From contig JAZKGQ010000002.1 in the NCBI GenBank assembly GCA_040385825.1, positions 186,001 to 250,000 of the forward strand: a stretch of DNA of 64,000 nucleotides, given 5' to 3'. Positions 51,493-60,692 of this stretch are shown here, piece after piece. Every line of letters begins with the position of its first letter. The stretch's first letter is position 1. Made by a program: the position numbers and the translations under genes. Below the pieces are notes generated by a model that was given only the letters and a program-made list of their open reading frames with translations, made no database searches and was not told the DNA's origin. This DNA comes from JANNNF01 sp040385825. GTDB taxonomy: Bacteria; Pseudomonadota; Alphaproteobacteria; Rhodobacterales; Rhodobacteraceae.

Positions 51493-54199
51493 CGGCTTGT
51501 TCGGCCACCCGCGCCACCGACACCACCATCTCGTCGCCGCCGGTGTTGAACACCTTCACGCCGCCCGCGCTTCGTGAACGGAACGAGATCTGCGCCACCG
51601 GCACCCGGATCGACTGGCCCGTGCTGGTCGCCAGCATGATCTGATCGCTGAGGTCCACCGGGAAAGACGCCACCAGTGGCCCGCCGCGCATCGCGCCGTC
51701 CATCGCCTTGACGCCCATGCCGCCACGCCCGCGCACCGGATAATCGTGGCTGGAACTGAGCTTGCCCGACCCCGAGGTGGAAATCGTCAGGATCAGATCC
51801 TCGGCGGCCGACATTTCGGCATAGCGTTCGGGCGACAGTTGCCCCGCCTCGACCGCGTCTTCCTCATCTGCCTCGATCTCATCTTCCACAGCCCCCGCAA
51901 CCAGACGGCGCTGTTTCAGATAGGCGGCGCGCTCGGCAGGGTCGGCGTCAAAATGGCGGATGATCGCCATGGACACCACCTTGTCGCCCTTGCCGACGCG
52001 AATGCCGCGCACCCCGGTCGACCCTCTTGACTTGAAGACACGAATTTCCGTGGTGGGGAAGCGGATCGCCCGGCCAAGCGCCGTGACCAGCATCACATCG
52101 TCAGTGTCATCCGCAATCGCCGCGTTCACCAGGAACACGCCGTCGGGCAGGTTCATCGCGATCTTGCCGTTGCGTTTGACGTTGGTGAAATCGGACAGAT
52201 CATTTTGCCGTACATCGCCGTCGCTGGTGGCAAAGACGATCTGCAGATTGTCCCATTCAGCCTCGGGCGCGTCCACCGGCATCAGGGCGGCAATCGTAAC
52301 CCCCTGAACAATCGGTAGAATATTGATCATCGCCTTGCCCTTGGCGGTGCGCCCCGCCAGCGGCAGCCGCCAGGTCTTCAGCTTGTAGACCATGCCGTCG
52401 GTGGTGAAGAACAACAGGTTGGTGTGGGTGTTGGCGACGAAAAGCGTCGTCACCACATCGTCTTCCTTGGTCGCCATCGACGACAGACCCTTGCCGCCGC
52501 GGTTCTGCGCGCGGAATTCGGCCAGCGGTGTGCGCTTGATATAGCCGCCAGAGGTGATCGTCACGACCATGTCTTCGCGCTCGATCAGGTCTTCGTCTTC
52601 CATGTCGCCCGACCAGTCGACAATCTCGGTGCGGCGCGGCACGGCGAACAGCGCTTTGACCTCGCGCAATTCATCCGAGATGATCGTCATGATCCGGTCA
52701 CGGCTGCCCAGGATTTCAAGGTAATCCTTGATCTTGCCGGCCAGTTCTTCCAGCTCGTCGGTGATTTCCTTGACCCCAAGCGCGGTCAGCCGTTGCAGGC
52801 GCAGGTCCAGAATGGCGCGAGCCTGCACTTCGGACAGGTTGTAGGTGCCGTCGTCGTTCAGGGTGTGGCTGGGGTCGTCGATCAGCCGGATATAGGCCGC
52901 GATCTCATGCGCGGGCCAGCGGCGGGTCATCAGCTTTTCACGCGCCTCTGCCCCGTCGGCCGAGGCGCGGATGGTGCGGACCACCTCGTCCACGTTGGAA
53001 ACCGCAACCGCCAGACCGCACAGGATATGGCTGCGTTCCCGCGCGCGGCGCAACTCGAACGCAGTACGGCGTGCCACAACTTCCTCGCGGAAGGTGATGA
53101 AATGGCTCAGGAAATCGCGCAGCGTCAGTTGTTCGGGCCGCCCGCCGTTCAGCGCCAGCATGTTGCAGCCGAAACTGGTCTGCATAGGGGTGAAGCGGTA
53201 CAACTGGTTCAGCACCACATCGGCCGTCGCATCGCGCTTCAACTCGATCACCACCCGCACGCCGATGCGGTCGGATTCGTCCTGCACATGGGCGATGCCC
53301 TCGATCTTCTTCTCGCGCACCTGCTCGGCGATGATCTCGATCATCCGGGCCTTGTTCACCTGATAGGGCACTTCGTCGATGATGATGGCAAAGCGGTCCT
53401 TGCGGATCTCCTCGACCCGCGTCTTGGCGCGGATGATCACCGACCCCCGGCCTTCGAGATAGGCCTTGCGCGCGCCAGACCGGCCCAGGATTGTGGCCCC
53501 GGTCGGAAAATCGGGGGCGGGGATAATCTCCATCAGCGCTTCCATGCTGATGTCGGGGTCGGCGATCATCGCCAGCGTGCCGTCGATCACCTCGCCCAGG
53601 TTGTGCGGCGGAATGTTGGTCGCCATGCCAACGGCAATGCCGCCCGCGCCATTGACCAGCATGTTCGGGAACCGCGCGGGCAGGACCGTGGGTTCACGGT
53701 CCTTGCCATCGTAATTGTCCTGGAAATCGACCGTTTCCTTTTCGATATCGGCCAGCAGGAACGCGGCGGTCTTGTCCATCCGCACTTCGGTATAGCGCAT
53801 GGCGGCGGCGTTATCGCCGTCCATCGACCCGAAATTGCCCTGTCCGTCCAGCAGCTTGAGGCTCATGGAAAACGGCTGCGCCATCCGCACAAGGGCGTCG
53901 TAAATGGCGCTGTCCCCATGCGGGTGGTATTTGCCCATCGTGTCGCCCACCGGGCGCGCGGATTTGCGGTAGGATTTGTCATGAGTGTTGCCGGATTCAT
54001 GCATCGCAAACAGGATGCGGCGATGCACCGGCTTCAACCCGTCGCGCAGATCGGGGATGGCGCGCGATACGATCACGCTCATCGCATAGTCGAGATAGGC
54101 GGTCTTCATTTCCGCCGCAATGTCGATCTGCGGTCCGTGATGCACGGCGCGCGTCGGGGTTTCGCCAGTGTTATCAGTGTCTTCCGGGGTATCGGTCAC
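51485..54199 (-). CDS. gyrA: DNA gyrase subunit A
   Basis: Type II topoisomerase subunit introducing negative supercoils; 904 residues. The start is taken as the GTG at 54199 (MTDTPEDTDNTGE), which has AGGAAGG about 11 bases upstream; a TTG at 54229 is the alternative. Catalytic Tyr region MRYTEVRMDKTAA is present. The quinolone-resistance region YHPHGDSAIYDALVRMAQPF keeps Ser and Asp at the positions equivalent to E. coli 83 and 87 (sensitive-type). Six C-terminal beta-pinwheel repeats end in a GyrA-box-like QNRGGKGLS earlier on. An acidic insert DEIEADEEDAVEAGQ lies in the C-terminal domain. Confidence 0.96.
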   Translation of the reverse strand: MTDTPEDTDNTGETPTRAVHHGPQIDIAAEMKTAYLDYAMSVIVSRAIPDLRDGLKPVHRRILFAMHESGNTHDKSYRKSARPVGDTMGKYHPHGDSAIYDALVRMAQPFSMSLKLLDGQGNFGSMDGDNAAAMRYTEVRMDKTAAFLLADIEKETVDFQDNYDGKDREPTVLPARFPNMLVNGAGGIAVGMATNIPPHNLGEVIDGTLAMIADPDISMEALMEIIPAPDFPTGATILGRSGARKAYLEGRGSVIIRAKTRVEEIRKDRFAIIIDEVPYQVNKARMIEIIAEQVREKKIEGIAHVQDESDRIGVRVVIELKRDATADVVLNQLYRFTPMQTSFGCNMLALNGGRPEQLTLRDFLSHFITFREEVVARRTAFELRRARERSHILCGLAVAVSNVDEVVRTIRASADGAEAREKLMTRRWPAHEIAAYIRLIDDPSHTLNDDGTYNLSEVQARAILDLRLQRLTALGVKEITDELEELAGKIKDYLEILGSRDRIMTIISDELREVKALFAVPRRTEIVDWSGDMEDEDLIEREDMVVTITSGGYIKRTPLAEFRAQNRGGKGLSSMATKEDDVVTTLFVANTHTNLLFFTTDGMVYKLKTWRLPLAGRTAKGKAMINILPIVQGVTIAALMPVDAPEAEWDNLQIVFATSDGDVRQNDLSDFTNVKRNGKIAMNLPDGVFLVNAAIADDTDDVMLVTALGRAIRFPTTEIRVFKSRGSTGVRGIRVGKGDKVVSMAIIRHFDADPAERAAYLKQRRLVAGAVEDEIEADEEDAVEAGQLSPERYAEMSAAEDLILTISTSGSGKLSSSHDYPVRGRGGMGVKAMDGAMRGGPLVASFPVDLSDQIMLATSTGQSIRVPVAQISFRSRSAGGVKVFNTGGDEMVVSVARVAEQADE

Positions 54200-54390
54200 G
54201 TTTGGCAGCACCTTCCTGAGGGCGGTCAAGAGATTGGTCTGCGCAGACTACACCATCGCGCGCCCATGGTGCAATGGCAGGGGGAGGCGCGTTTTGGCAG
54301 CCAGCAGCGCCAAGTGCCAATATATTGTATTCATTGATTTTTAATCAGGCTTTGGCATGCTGGTGCTGCGCGTTGCCACAAGAGGCCCCC

Positions 54391-54660
54391 ATGCACCAGA
54401 CCGAAACCGAACGAATGCTGAAAGGCTATGGCCTGACCACGGCGGAACTGTTTTACCGGATGCCGGACTATCGCCATGTGCTGAACAGCTTCATCTGGCA
54501 GGACTATGATCTGGCCCCCGATTACCCGCAGCTGTTCAGGTTCATCGAATTCTGGCAGGGCAATATCGAGGGGCCGCTGCATTCCATCCGCTTTACCCAC
54601 CGCAAGCTGATCGCGCCGGGCGAATGGCGCAATGTGGTGGGGGAATTGCGGCTGCATTGA
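54391..54660 (+). CDS. usg: Usg family protein
   Basis: An 89-residue cytoplasmic protein with the Usg pattern: LTTAELFYRMPDYRHVLNSF, then IWQDYDLAPDYPQLFRFIEF and WQGNIEGPLHSIRF. In the literature the family was described as a possible subunit linked to phosphoribosylanthranilate isomerase (trpF region); its function is still obscure. There are no trp genes here. The start ATG at 54391 is preceded by AGAGGCCCCC, a weak site. A short AT-rich stretch (54320-54350) upstream may contain its promoter. It is convergent with ocd; a family A palindrome lies between them. Confidence 0.9.
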   Translation: MHQTETERMLKGYGLTTAELFYRMPDYRHVLNSFIWQDYDLAPDYPQLFRFIEFWQGNIEGPLHSIRFTHRKLIAPGEWRNVVGELRLH

Positions 54661-54667
54661 TGCTGGC

Positions 54668-54693
54668 AGGATGGGCAATATTGCCCATCCTAC
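54668..54693. repeat. REP-like palindrome (family A), contains the ocd stop codon
   Basis: AGGATGGGCAATATTGCCCA followed by TCCTAC, a near-perfect palindrome between convergent usg and ocd. The last bases of the palindrome, read on the minus strand (GTAGG), supply the TAG stop of the ornithine cyclodeaminase gene. Confidence 0.9.
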
Positions 54694-55718
54694 TGGGCGC
54701 GCAGCAGCATGCCGAACAGATCGCGCGGGTCGTCGGGGTCGGCGATCATGTCCAGCTGCATCCCCAGCCCGGTTTGCGCCAGTTTGGCGCGGACATAGCG
54801 CAGCGCCGAAAAATCCTCGACCGCAAAGCCGACAGAATCGAACAGGGTGACTTCGGCAGCCGTGGTCCGCCCCGGCACGCTGCCCGACATGACCTGCCAC
54901 AACTCGATCACCGGATGGTCGGCGGACAGTTGCTGGATCTCGCCCTCGATCCGGGTCTGGGGCGGGTATTCGACAAAGATCGACGACCGCAGCAGGATGT
55001 CGCGGTGCAGTTCGGTCTTGCCCGGACAGTCGCCGCCCACCCCGTTGATGTGCACGCCCGCGCCCACCATGTTGTCGGTCAGGATGGTGGCATATTGTTT
55101 GTCTGCCGTGACCGTGGTGATGATCTGCGCGCCAAGGATGGCCTCCTCGGCGGTGCGGCACGCCACCACGGCCAGACCGCGCCCGGCCAGGTTGCGGGCG
55201 CATTTGGCGGTGGCGGCGGGGTCGATGTCGTAAAGCCGCACCTCGCGGATGCCGCAGATCGCGCGGAAGGCCAGGGCCTGAAACTCGGCCTGCGCGCCGT
55301 TGCCGATGATCGCCATGGTGGTGCTGCCCGCAGGCGCCAGCCACTTGGCGGCCATGGCAGAGGTCGCGGCGGTGCGCAGGGCGGTGAGGATGGTCATTTC
55401 CGACAAGAGCAGCGGATAGCCGGTCGCCACATCGGCCAATAACCCAAAGGCGGTAACAGTTTGCAAGCCGCGGCCCCTGTTCGACGGATGACCGTTCACA
55501 TATTTGAAGCCGTAGGTTTCGCCGTCGGACGTGGGCATCAACTCGATCACGCCGACATCGGAATGGCTGGCGACGCGGGGGGTCTTGTCGAACATCGGCC
55601 AGCGCAGGAAATCGGCCTCGATTTCGGACGCAAGGTCGCACAGCACGCGGTCGATGCCGATGTGATGCACCAGCTTCATCATGTGATCGACGGAAACGAA
55701 GGGGACGAGGTTCAGCAT
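54690..55718 (-). CDS. Ornithine cyclodeaminase
   Basis: Converts L-ornithine to L-proline and ammonia with NAD; 342 residues, mu-crystallin family. Visible signals are ELMPTSDGETYGFKYVNGHP and the substrate loop, LLSEMTILTALRTAATSAMA, then the Rossmann motif MAIIGNGAQAEFQALAFRAI near residue 140. GVHINGVGGDCPGKTELH is also typical. It is third gene of the arginase-ctlX-ocd operon, 12 bases after ctlX. Its stop codon is part of a family A palindrome. All three enzymes lead to proline, consistent with catabolism of arginine or citrulline. Confidence 0.94.
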   Translation of the reverse strand: MLNLVPFVSVDHMMKLVHHIGIDRVLCDLASEIEADFLRWPMFDKTPRVASHSDVGVIELMPTSDGETYGFKYVNGHPSNRGRGLQTVTAFGLLADVATGYPLLLSEMTILTALRTAATSAMAAKWLAPAGSTTMAIIGNGAQAEFQALAFRAICGIREVRLYDIDPAATAKCARNLAGRGLAVVACRTAEEAILGAQIITTVTADKQYATILTDNMVGAGVHINGVGGDCPGKTELHRDILLRSSIFVEYPPQTRIEGEIQQLSADHPVIELWQVMSGSVPGRTTAAEVTLFDSVGFAVEDFSALRYVRAKLAQTGLGMQLDMIADPDDPRDLFGMLLRAQ

Positions 55719-55730
55719 TCTGGGGTCCGA

Positions 55731-56666
55731 TCAGAGGGGGCGCGGGGTCAGGTGGATGCCTGCGATCATGCAGCGGACCGACCCGCCCGCATGTTCGATG
55801 GTGGGCACGCGCAGGGGCACAAGGGGCAGCAGGGCCGACAGGCGGGCGCGGTTTTCGGCGGTCAGGCTGTCTTGCGCGCATTGCGACAGAGCAAGAAAGC
55901 GGCCATCGGTGCCCGACAGCTCGATCGCATTGCCGGCAAAGCCGTTGATCTCGGGCGGCGACAGGGCGATCACCTCGCGGCCGCCTTCGGCCAGACGTTG
56001 GGCCACCTGCGCGCGCCGCGCCGGATCGACGATATGGTCAAGGCCCACAAGCGCCAGTTCGGTGCCGATGCACATGAGCACATTGGTATGATAAACCTCG
56101 CGCCCGGCAGCATCCCGCGCCTCGAACACCATGGGTTCATAGCCGAAATGGGTGCAGAACCGTTCCAGCGCGACCGGATCGGCACGGTTTGACCGCACGG
56201 TATAGGCGATGCGGCCCACATGATCCAGCACCATGGCCCCGGTGCCTTCCAGCGCCAGCCCGTCATTTTCCAGCCCGGAATAATCGATCACATCCTGCAC
56301 CCGGTAGCGGGCTTTCAGCATCTCGATCACGTCCATCCGGCGTTCGCGGCGGCGCGATGGCGCGTGCATCGGATACAGCGCGACATGGCCGCCGGTATGG
56401 GTGGAAAACCAGTTGTTCGGGAAAACGCTGTCAGGCGTGTCGCGGCTGCCGTCATCGTCAAAATCGTGCACAGTCACACCCCGCGCCCGCAGGGTGGCAA
56501 CGGCTGCGTCAAATTCCGCCCGCGCGCGGGCGGAAATCGCGTCCATCCCGCCCGTGGCGCTGCGCTGAAAGGCGTTGTCAGCGGCGGTTTCGGGGTTGGG
56601 ATGAAAGCGGTGTGGCCGGATCATCACCACGGCGTCGGGTGCTTGCAGCAGGTTGCGGCGGGTCAT
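55731..56666 (-). CDS. ctlX: Citrulline hydrolase CtlX-like (amidinotransferase fold)
   Basis: A 311-residue guanidine/ureido-modifying enzyme of the DDAH/arginine deiminase superfamily. The start ATG at 56666 shares its A with the arginase stop (TGATG); a GTG three bases before is possible. Signature parts are APDAVVMIRPHRFHPNPETA, DSVFPNNWFSTHTGGHVALY, SGLENDGLALEGTGAMVLDH, the catalytic His in REVYHTNVLMCIG and the catalytic Cys near 299 in GGSVRCMIAGIHL. It matches what is annotated as CtlX (citrulline to ornithine). Dimethylarginine hydrolysis is an alternative. It is in an operon with arginase and ocd. Confidence 0.88.
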   Translation of the reverse strand: MTRRNLLQAPDAVVMIRPHRFHPNPETAADNAFQRSATGGMDAISARARAEFDAAVATLRARGVTVHDFDDDGSRDTPDSVFPNNWFSTHTGGHVALYPMHAPSRRRERRMDVIEMLKARYRVQDVIDYSGLENDGLALEGTGAMVLDHVGRIAYTVRSNRADPVALERFCTHFGYEPMVFEARDAAGREVYHTNVLMCIGTELALVGLDHIVDPARRAQVAQRLAEGGREVIALSPPEINGFAGNAIELSGTDGRFLALSQCAQDSLTAENRARLSALLPLVPLRVPTIEHAGGSVRCMIAGIHLTPRPL

Positions 56667-57589
56667 CACGAAGCCCTCGTCGGGCGGTCGAACACCTTCT
56701 TGCCCATCAGCGATCCGACCAGATCGACCATCAGGCGGGCGGTGCGTCCCCGTTCGTCAAGGAAAGGGTTCAACTCGACCAGATCGAGCGACGTGACAAG
56801 GCTGGACTCATGCAGCAGTTCCATCACCAGATGCGCCTCGCGGAAGGTGGTGCCGCCCGGAACCGTGGTGCCGACCGCGGGCGCGATCGACGGGTCGAGG
56901 AAATCGACATCAAGGCTGACATGCAGCATGCCGTTCATCTGCCGCACCTGATTGAGGAAGGTGCGCAAGGGCGCGACGATGCCGTGTTCATCCAGCACCC
57001 GCATGTCATTGATCGCAATGTCATGGCGCAGCAGGGCGGCATGTTCGGCAGGGTCAACCGACCGGATGCCGTAAAGGCAGATGCGGTCGGCGGGGATCGG
57101 TCTGGGGAAGGGGGGGAAGGCGTCAAACCCGTCGCGCCCGGCGATATAGGCGACGGGCGTGCCGTGCAGGTTGCCGCTGGTCGTCGTCATGGGGGTGTGG
57201 AAATCGGAATGGGCGTCAAGCCAGAGCAGGAACAGCGGGCGGCCCTGCCGCGCGGCAAAGGCGGCGGCGCCAGCCACCGACCCCAGGGCAAGCGAATGAT
57301 CGCCGCCAAGGATGATCGGCAAGCCGCCCATCGACAGGGCGTCATCCACGCGGTCGCGCAGGGTCTGGGTCCAGCCGAGGACTTGCGGCAAGCAATGCAC
57401 GGCAGGGTTGGGGCAGGTGGCGTCGGTCAGTTCCGGCAGGGTCAGATCGCCCCAATCCTCGACCCCGTGGCCAAGGTCACGGATCGCGCTCGCGATGCCC
57501 GCCACGCGGTAGGCCGCCGGTCCCATCAGGCAACCGGGGCGGCGCTGGCCTTCGTCTATCGGCGCACCGATCAGGATGGTCTTGGGCAT
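56666..57589 (-). CDS. rocF: Arginase
   Basis: Hydrolyses arginine to ornithine and urea with a binuclear Mn2+ centre; 307 residues. The start MPKTILIGAPIDEGQRRPG at 57589 is the family start; a longer open frame upstream crosses the promoter region and is rejected. Metal motifs are GGDHSLALG, WLDAHSDFHTP and SLDVDFLDPSIAP, with downstream LVELNPFLDERGRT; all ligands are present. It is first gene of the operon with ctlX and ocd. The divergent Lrp gene at 57698 is the probable regulator. No urease is in the window, so the fate of urea cannot be told. Confidence 0.95.
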   Translation of the reverse strand: MPKTILIGAPIDEGQRRPGCLMGPAAYRVAGIASAIRDLGHGVEDWGDLTLPELTDATCPNPAVHCLPQVLGWTQTLRDRVDDALSMGGLPIILGGDHSLALGSVAGAAAFAARQGRPLFLLWLDAHSDFHTPMTTTSGNLHGTPVAYIAGRDGFDAFPPFPRPIPADRICLYGIRSVDPAEHAALLRHDIAINDMRVLDEHGIVAPLRTFLNQVRQMNGMLHVSLDVDFLDPSIAPAVGTTVPGGTTFREAHLVMELLHESSLVTSLDLVELNPFLDERGRTARLMVDLVGSLMGKKVFDRPTRAS

Positions 57590-57654
57590 GGGGTCACTCC
57601 GTTTGGGCAAGGATGGTTCCGGGTTGCGAAAGATTCTAGCGGCGATATGGTCAG

Positions 57655-57676
57655 TTTGCATAGGGGATTGCGCAAA
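57655..57676. promoter_or_regulatory. Putative Lrp-family binding site between arginase and lrp genes
   Basis: TTTGC (57655-57659) and GCAAA (57672-57676), separated by 12 bases, form an inverted repeat in the 108-base divergent promoter region. The layout fits the Lrp/AsnC habit of a symmetrical site between the regulator and its target. Confidence 0.5.
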
Positions 57677-57697
57677 TCGACAAAGGAGATTGCCGGG

Positions 57698-58129
57698 ATG
57701 GATGATGCAGACCAGCGGCTGATCGCCGAGTTGCGACGCGACGGGCGGGCGTCGCTGTCGGATCTGGCCGAACGGCTGGGGCTGAGCCGCGCCACCGTGC
57801 GCGCCCGGATGGAACGGCTGGCAGAACGCGGCGAGATTGCGGGCTTTACCGTGCTGACCCGCGCCGACATCACCGCAGCCCCGGTGCGGGGCCTCATGCT
57901 GATCGGGATAGAGGGCAAGGGCGGCGAACGCATCATGGCGCGGCTGGCGGGCCTGCCTGCGGTGCAGGCGGTGCATTCGACCAACGGGCGGTGGGATCTG
58001 ATCGTGGAACTGGGCACCCAGACCTTGCAGGAACTGGACGAAACCATCCACCGCATCCGCAACATAGACGGCGTGATGCGGTCGGAAACCAATCTTTTGC
58101 TGTCCACCCGGATGGCGGGACGAAGGTAG
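57698..58129 (+). CDS. Lrp/AsnC family transcriptional regulator
   Basis: A 143-residue regulator. The start at 57698 is supported by AAAGGAG. The N-terminal winged helix-turn-helix is DQRLIAELRRDGRASLSDLA with ERLGLSRATVRARMERLAER. The C-terminal RAM effector domain has VRGLMLIGIEGKGGERIMAR, then VQAVHSTNGRWDLIVELGTQ and LDETIHRIRNIDGV. It is divergent from arginase, with a candidate palindromic site between. It likely activates the arginase operon in response to arginine or ornithine, as PutR/BkdR/ArgR-type Lrp proteins do in alphaproteobacteria (inference). Confidence 0.92.
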   Translation: MDDADQRLIAELRRDGRASLSDLAERLGLSRATVRARMERLAERGEIAGFTVLTRADITAAPVRGLMLIGIEGKGGERIMARLAGLPAVQAVHSTNGRWDLIVELGTQTLQELDETIHRIRNIDGVMRSETNLLLSTRMAGRR

Positions 58130-58206
58130 GGCGCGGCGCATCGGCGCATGGGGTTGGAGAGCCGCGCGATTGCGCCTATTGTGGCGGTCTAGGCAGGAGA
58201 ACCCAG

Positions 58207-60177
58207 ATGATCACAGAGCTTGGACATTTCGCGCTTATCCTGGCGCTGTTTGTGGCGGTGGTGCAGATGGTGCTGCCGATGTGGGGCGCGCATATCCGCA
58301 ATCACACGTTGATGGCGGTCGGGCGACCCGCGGCAATCCTTCAGTTCTTGCTGATTGCCTTTTCCTTTGGCGTGCTGGTCCGGGCCTTCATGCAGTCGGA
58401 TTTTTCGCTGGTCGTGGTGGTGCAGAATTCGCATACGCTCAAGCCCCTGCTGTACAAGTTCGCGGGCACCTGGGGCAATCATGAAGGATCCCTGCTGTTG
58501 TGGATCCTGATTCTGGCCTTGTTCGGGGCCTCGGCCGCAGTGTTCGGCGGCAACCTGCCCGCGACGCTGCGGGCGCGCGTGTTGTCGGTGCAGGCGTCGG
58601 TGGGGGTTGCGTTCATGCTGTTCCTGCTGCTGACCTCCAGCCCCTTTGCCCGGATGGATGTGCCGCCGCTGGAGGGGGGCGATCTGAACCCGCTGCTGCA
58701 AGACCCCGGCCTCGCCTTCCATCCGCCGTTTCTGTACCTGGGCTATGTCGGCCTTTCGATGGCGTTCTCTTTTGCGGTGGCCGCCCTTATCGAGGGCCGG
58801 GTTGACGCCGCCTGGGGCCGGTGGGTGCGGCCATGGACGCTGGCCGCCTGGCTGTTTCTGACCATCGGCATCGCCATGGGGTCGTGGTGGGCCTATTACG
58901 AACTGGGCTGGGGCGGCTTCTGGTTCTGGGATCCGGTGGAAAACGCCAGCTTCATGCCCTGGCTGTTCGCCACCGCCCTGCTGCATTCCGCCATCGTGGT
59001 GGAAAAGCGTGAAAGCCTGAAGGCCTGGTCGATCCTGCTGGCCATCATCGCCTTCGGCTTTTCGCTGATCGGCACGTTCATCGTGCGGTCCGGGGTGCTG
59101 ACTTCGGTGCATGCCTTTGCCAATGACCCGGAACGCGGCATGTTCATCTTGATGATTCTGGCCGTGTTCATGGGCGGTTCGCTGGCGCTGTTTGCCTGGC
59201 GGGCGGGCACGCTCGAGGCCAAGGGGCTGTTCGCGCTGGTCAGCCGGGAATCCGCGCTGGTGGCCAACAACATCCTGCTGGCGGTGTCGGCGCTGGTGGT
59301 GTTTGTCGGCACCATCTGGCCGCTGGTCGCGGAACTGGTGTTCGGCCGCAAGCTGAGCGTCGGCGAGCCGTTCTTCAACGCGGCCTTTCCGCCCTTCATC
59401 ATCGCGCTGGCCCTGCTGTTGCCTGTCGGGGCGATGCTGGGGTGGAAGCGGGCGCAAGGCGGGCGGGTGCTGCGGTCGCTGATCCCGGCGCTGGTGCTGA
59501 CCGTGTCGGTTGCGGCACTGGTCTATGCCATGCAGACCGGTCGCTCTGCCCTTGGGCCGGTCGGGCTGGGGCTGGGGCTTTGGGTGGTTCTGGGGGCTGT
59601 GACCGACCTGTGGTCGCGCACCGGGCGCGGCGATCTGCGCGACCGTCTGGCCCGACTGGCCCGCAGCACGCGCGCCGATCTGGGCAAGGCCATGGCCCAT
59701 GCCGGCTTTGGCATCACGGTCTTTGCGATCTCGGCTCTGCTGGCCTGGAAGACCGAGGACATCCGGGTGGTGCAGGTGGGCCAGAGCTTCCCGCTTGGTC
59801 CCTACGAGATCACCTTGCAGGACGTGCGCGAGCAAGAGGGGCCGAACTACCTGACCACCATTGCAGAATTGCGGGTGACGAAAGCCGGCGCCGAGGTGGT
59901 GACCCTCTATCCCGAAAAGCGTTTCTACCCGGTTCAGGGCATGCCCACGACCGAGGCCGCCATCGGCCTTGGGGTGTTCCGCGACCTTTACATGGTGATC
60001 GGTGACCGCCAGGAAAACGGTGGCTGGGCGGTGCGCAGCTACATCGAGCCGTTTGCCAACTGGCTCTGGGGGGGCTGCCTGCTGATGGCGTTCGGCGGCA
60101 TTCTGAGCCTGACCGACCGGCGCTACCGGGTGGCGGCGGCGGCGCGCAGGCCCGTTGCGGTGGTGGCGGCGGAATGA
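58207..60177 (+). CDS. ccmF: Cytochrome c-type biogenesis protein CcmF
   Basis: Part of the System I haem lyase (CcmF/H/I) attaching haem to apocytochrome c at the periplasmic face; 656 residues, about 14-15 membrane segments. The start at 58207 has AGGAG. The WWD haem-handling domain is GSWWAYYELGWGGFWFWDPV near residues 225-245. Conserved His stretches such as WGNHEGSLLLW and PPFLYLGYVGLSMAFSFAV are present. The C-terminal periplasmic domain (FPLGPYEITLQDVREQEGPN) is complete. ccmH follows with a four-base overlap. Other ccm genes are not in the window. Confidence 0.96.
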   Translation: MITELGHFALILALFVAVVQMVLPMWGAHIRNHTLMAVGRPAAILQFLLIAFSFGVLVRAFMQSDFSLVVVVQNSHTLKPLLYKFAGTWGNHEGSLLLWILILALFGASAAVFGGNLPATLRARVLSVQASVGVAFMLFLLLTSSPFARMDVPPLEGGDLNPLLQDPGLAFHPPFLYLGYVGLSMAFSFAVAALIEGRVDAAWGRWVRPWTLAAWLFLTIGIAMGSWWAYYELGWGGFWFWDPVENASFMPWLFATALLHSAIVVEKRESLKAWSILLAIIAFGFSLIGTFIVRSGVLTSVHAFANDPERGMFILMILAVFMGGSLALFAWRAGTLEAKGLFALVSRESALVANNILLAVSALVVFVGTIWPLVAELVFGRKLSVGEPFFNAAFPPFIIALALLLPVGAMLGWKRAQGGRVLRSLIPALVLTVSVAALVYAMQTGRSALGPVGLGLGLWVVLGAVTDLWSRTGRGDLRDRLARLARSTRADLGKAMAHAGFGITVFAISALLAWKTEDIRVVQVGQSFPLGPYEITLQDVREQEGPNYLTTIAELRVTKAGAEVVTLYPEKRFYPVQGMPTTEAAIGLGVFRDLYMVIGDRQENGGWAVRSYIEPFANWLWGGCLLMAFGGILSLTDRRYRVAAAARRPVAVVAAE

Positions 60178-60629
60178 TCCGAGTTCTGGTCTTGCTGCTG
60201 GTGATGCTGGCGAATCCCGCCTGGGCGGTCTTGCCGGACGAGATGCTGACCGATCCGGCACTGGAGGCCCGCGCCCGCGCGATCTCGCGCACCATCCGCT
60301 GTCCGGTCTGTCAGGGCGAATCGATTGACGATTCTGCTGCACCGATCTCGCGCGATCTGCGGCTGATCATCCGCGAGCGGATGGTGGCAGGCGATACCGA
60401 TGCCGAGGTGACGGAGTTTCTGGTTGCCCGCTATGGCGAATTCGTGCTGTTCCGACCCACTGCCACCGGGGTCAATCTGATCTTGTGGGCCGCCGGGCCG
60501 CTGATGCTGCTGACCGGGATCGGGGTGGCCTTCGCCACCCTGCGCCGCAGGGGCGAGGAGGCCGAGCAGGATCTGACCGAGGCCGAGTCCATCGAACTGG
60601 CCCGTATCCTGGACCACAGGCCCGACTGA
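60174..60629 (+). CDS. ccmH: Cytochrome c-type biogenesis protein CcmH/CycL
   Basis: Periplasmic thiol-oxidoreductase of the haem lyase complex, 151 residues, reducing apocytochrome CxxCH cysteines. A signal peptide (MIRVLVLLLVMLANPAWAVL) is followed by the redox motif RCPVCQGESIDDS near residue 43, then LVARYGEFVLFRPTATGVNL and a C-terminal membrane anchor (LILWAAGPLMLLTGIGVAFA). It overlaps ccmF by four bases. This is the short, CycL-like form; the CcmI-like TPR domain is not fused and was not found here. Confidence 0.95.
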   Translation: MIRVLVLLLVMLANPAWAVLPDEMLTDPALEARARAISRTIRCPVCQGESIDDSAAPISRDLRLIIRERMVAGDTDAEVTEFLVARYGEFVLFRPTATGVNLILWAAGPLMLLTGIGVAFATLRRRGEEAEQDLTEAESIELARILDHRPD

Positions 60630-60692
60630 CGCGGCGTTCCGCTTTGGCTTTTGTCCGCGCCCGCTATGCTGGGGGCCAAAGCGGAGGCTGAC

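Noticed and set aside
57590..58141. N-terminal extension of arginase to 491 residues
   Set aside because: The extra region is antisense to the Lrp gene and crosses the divergent promoter region; the arginase family starts at MPKTILIG.
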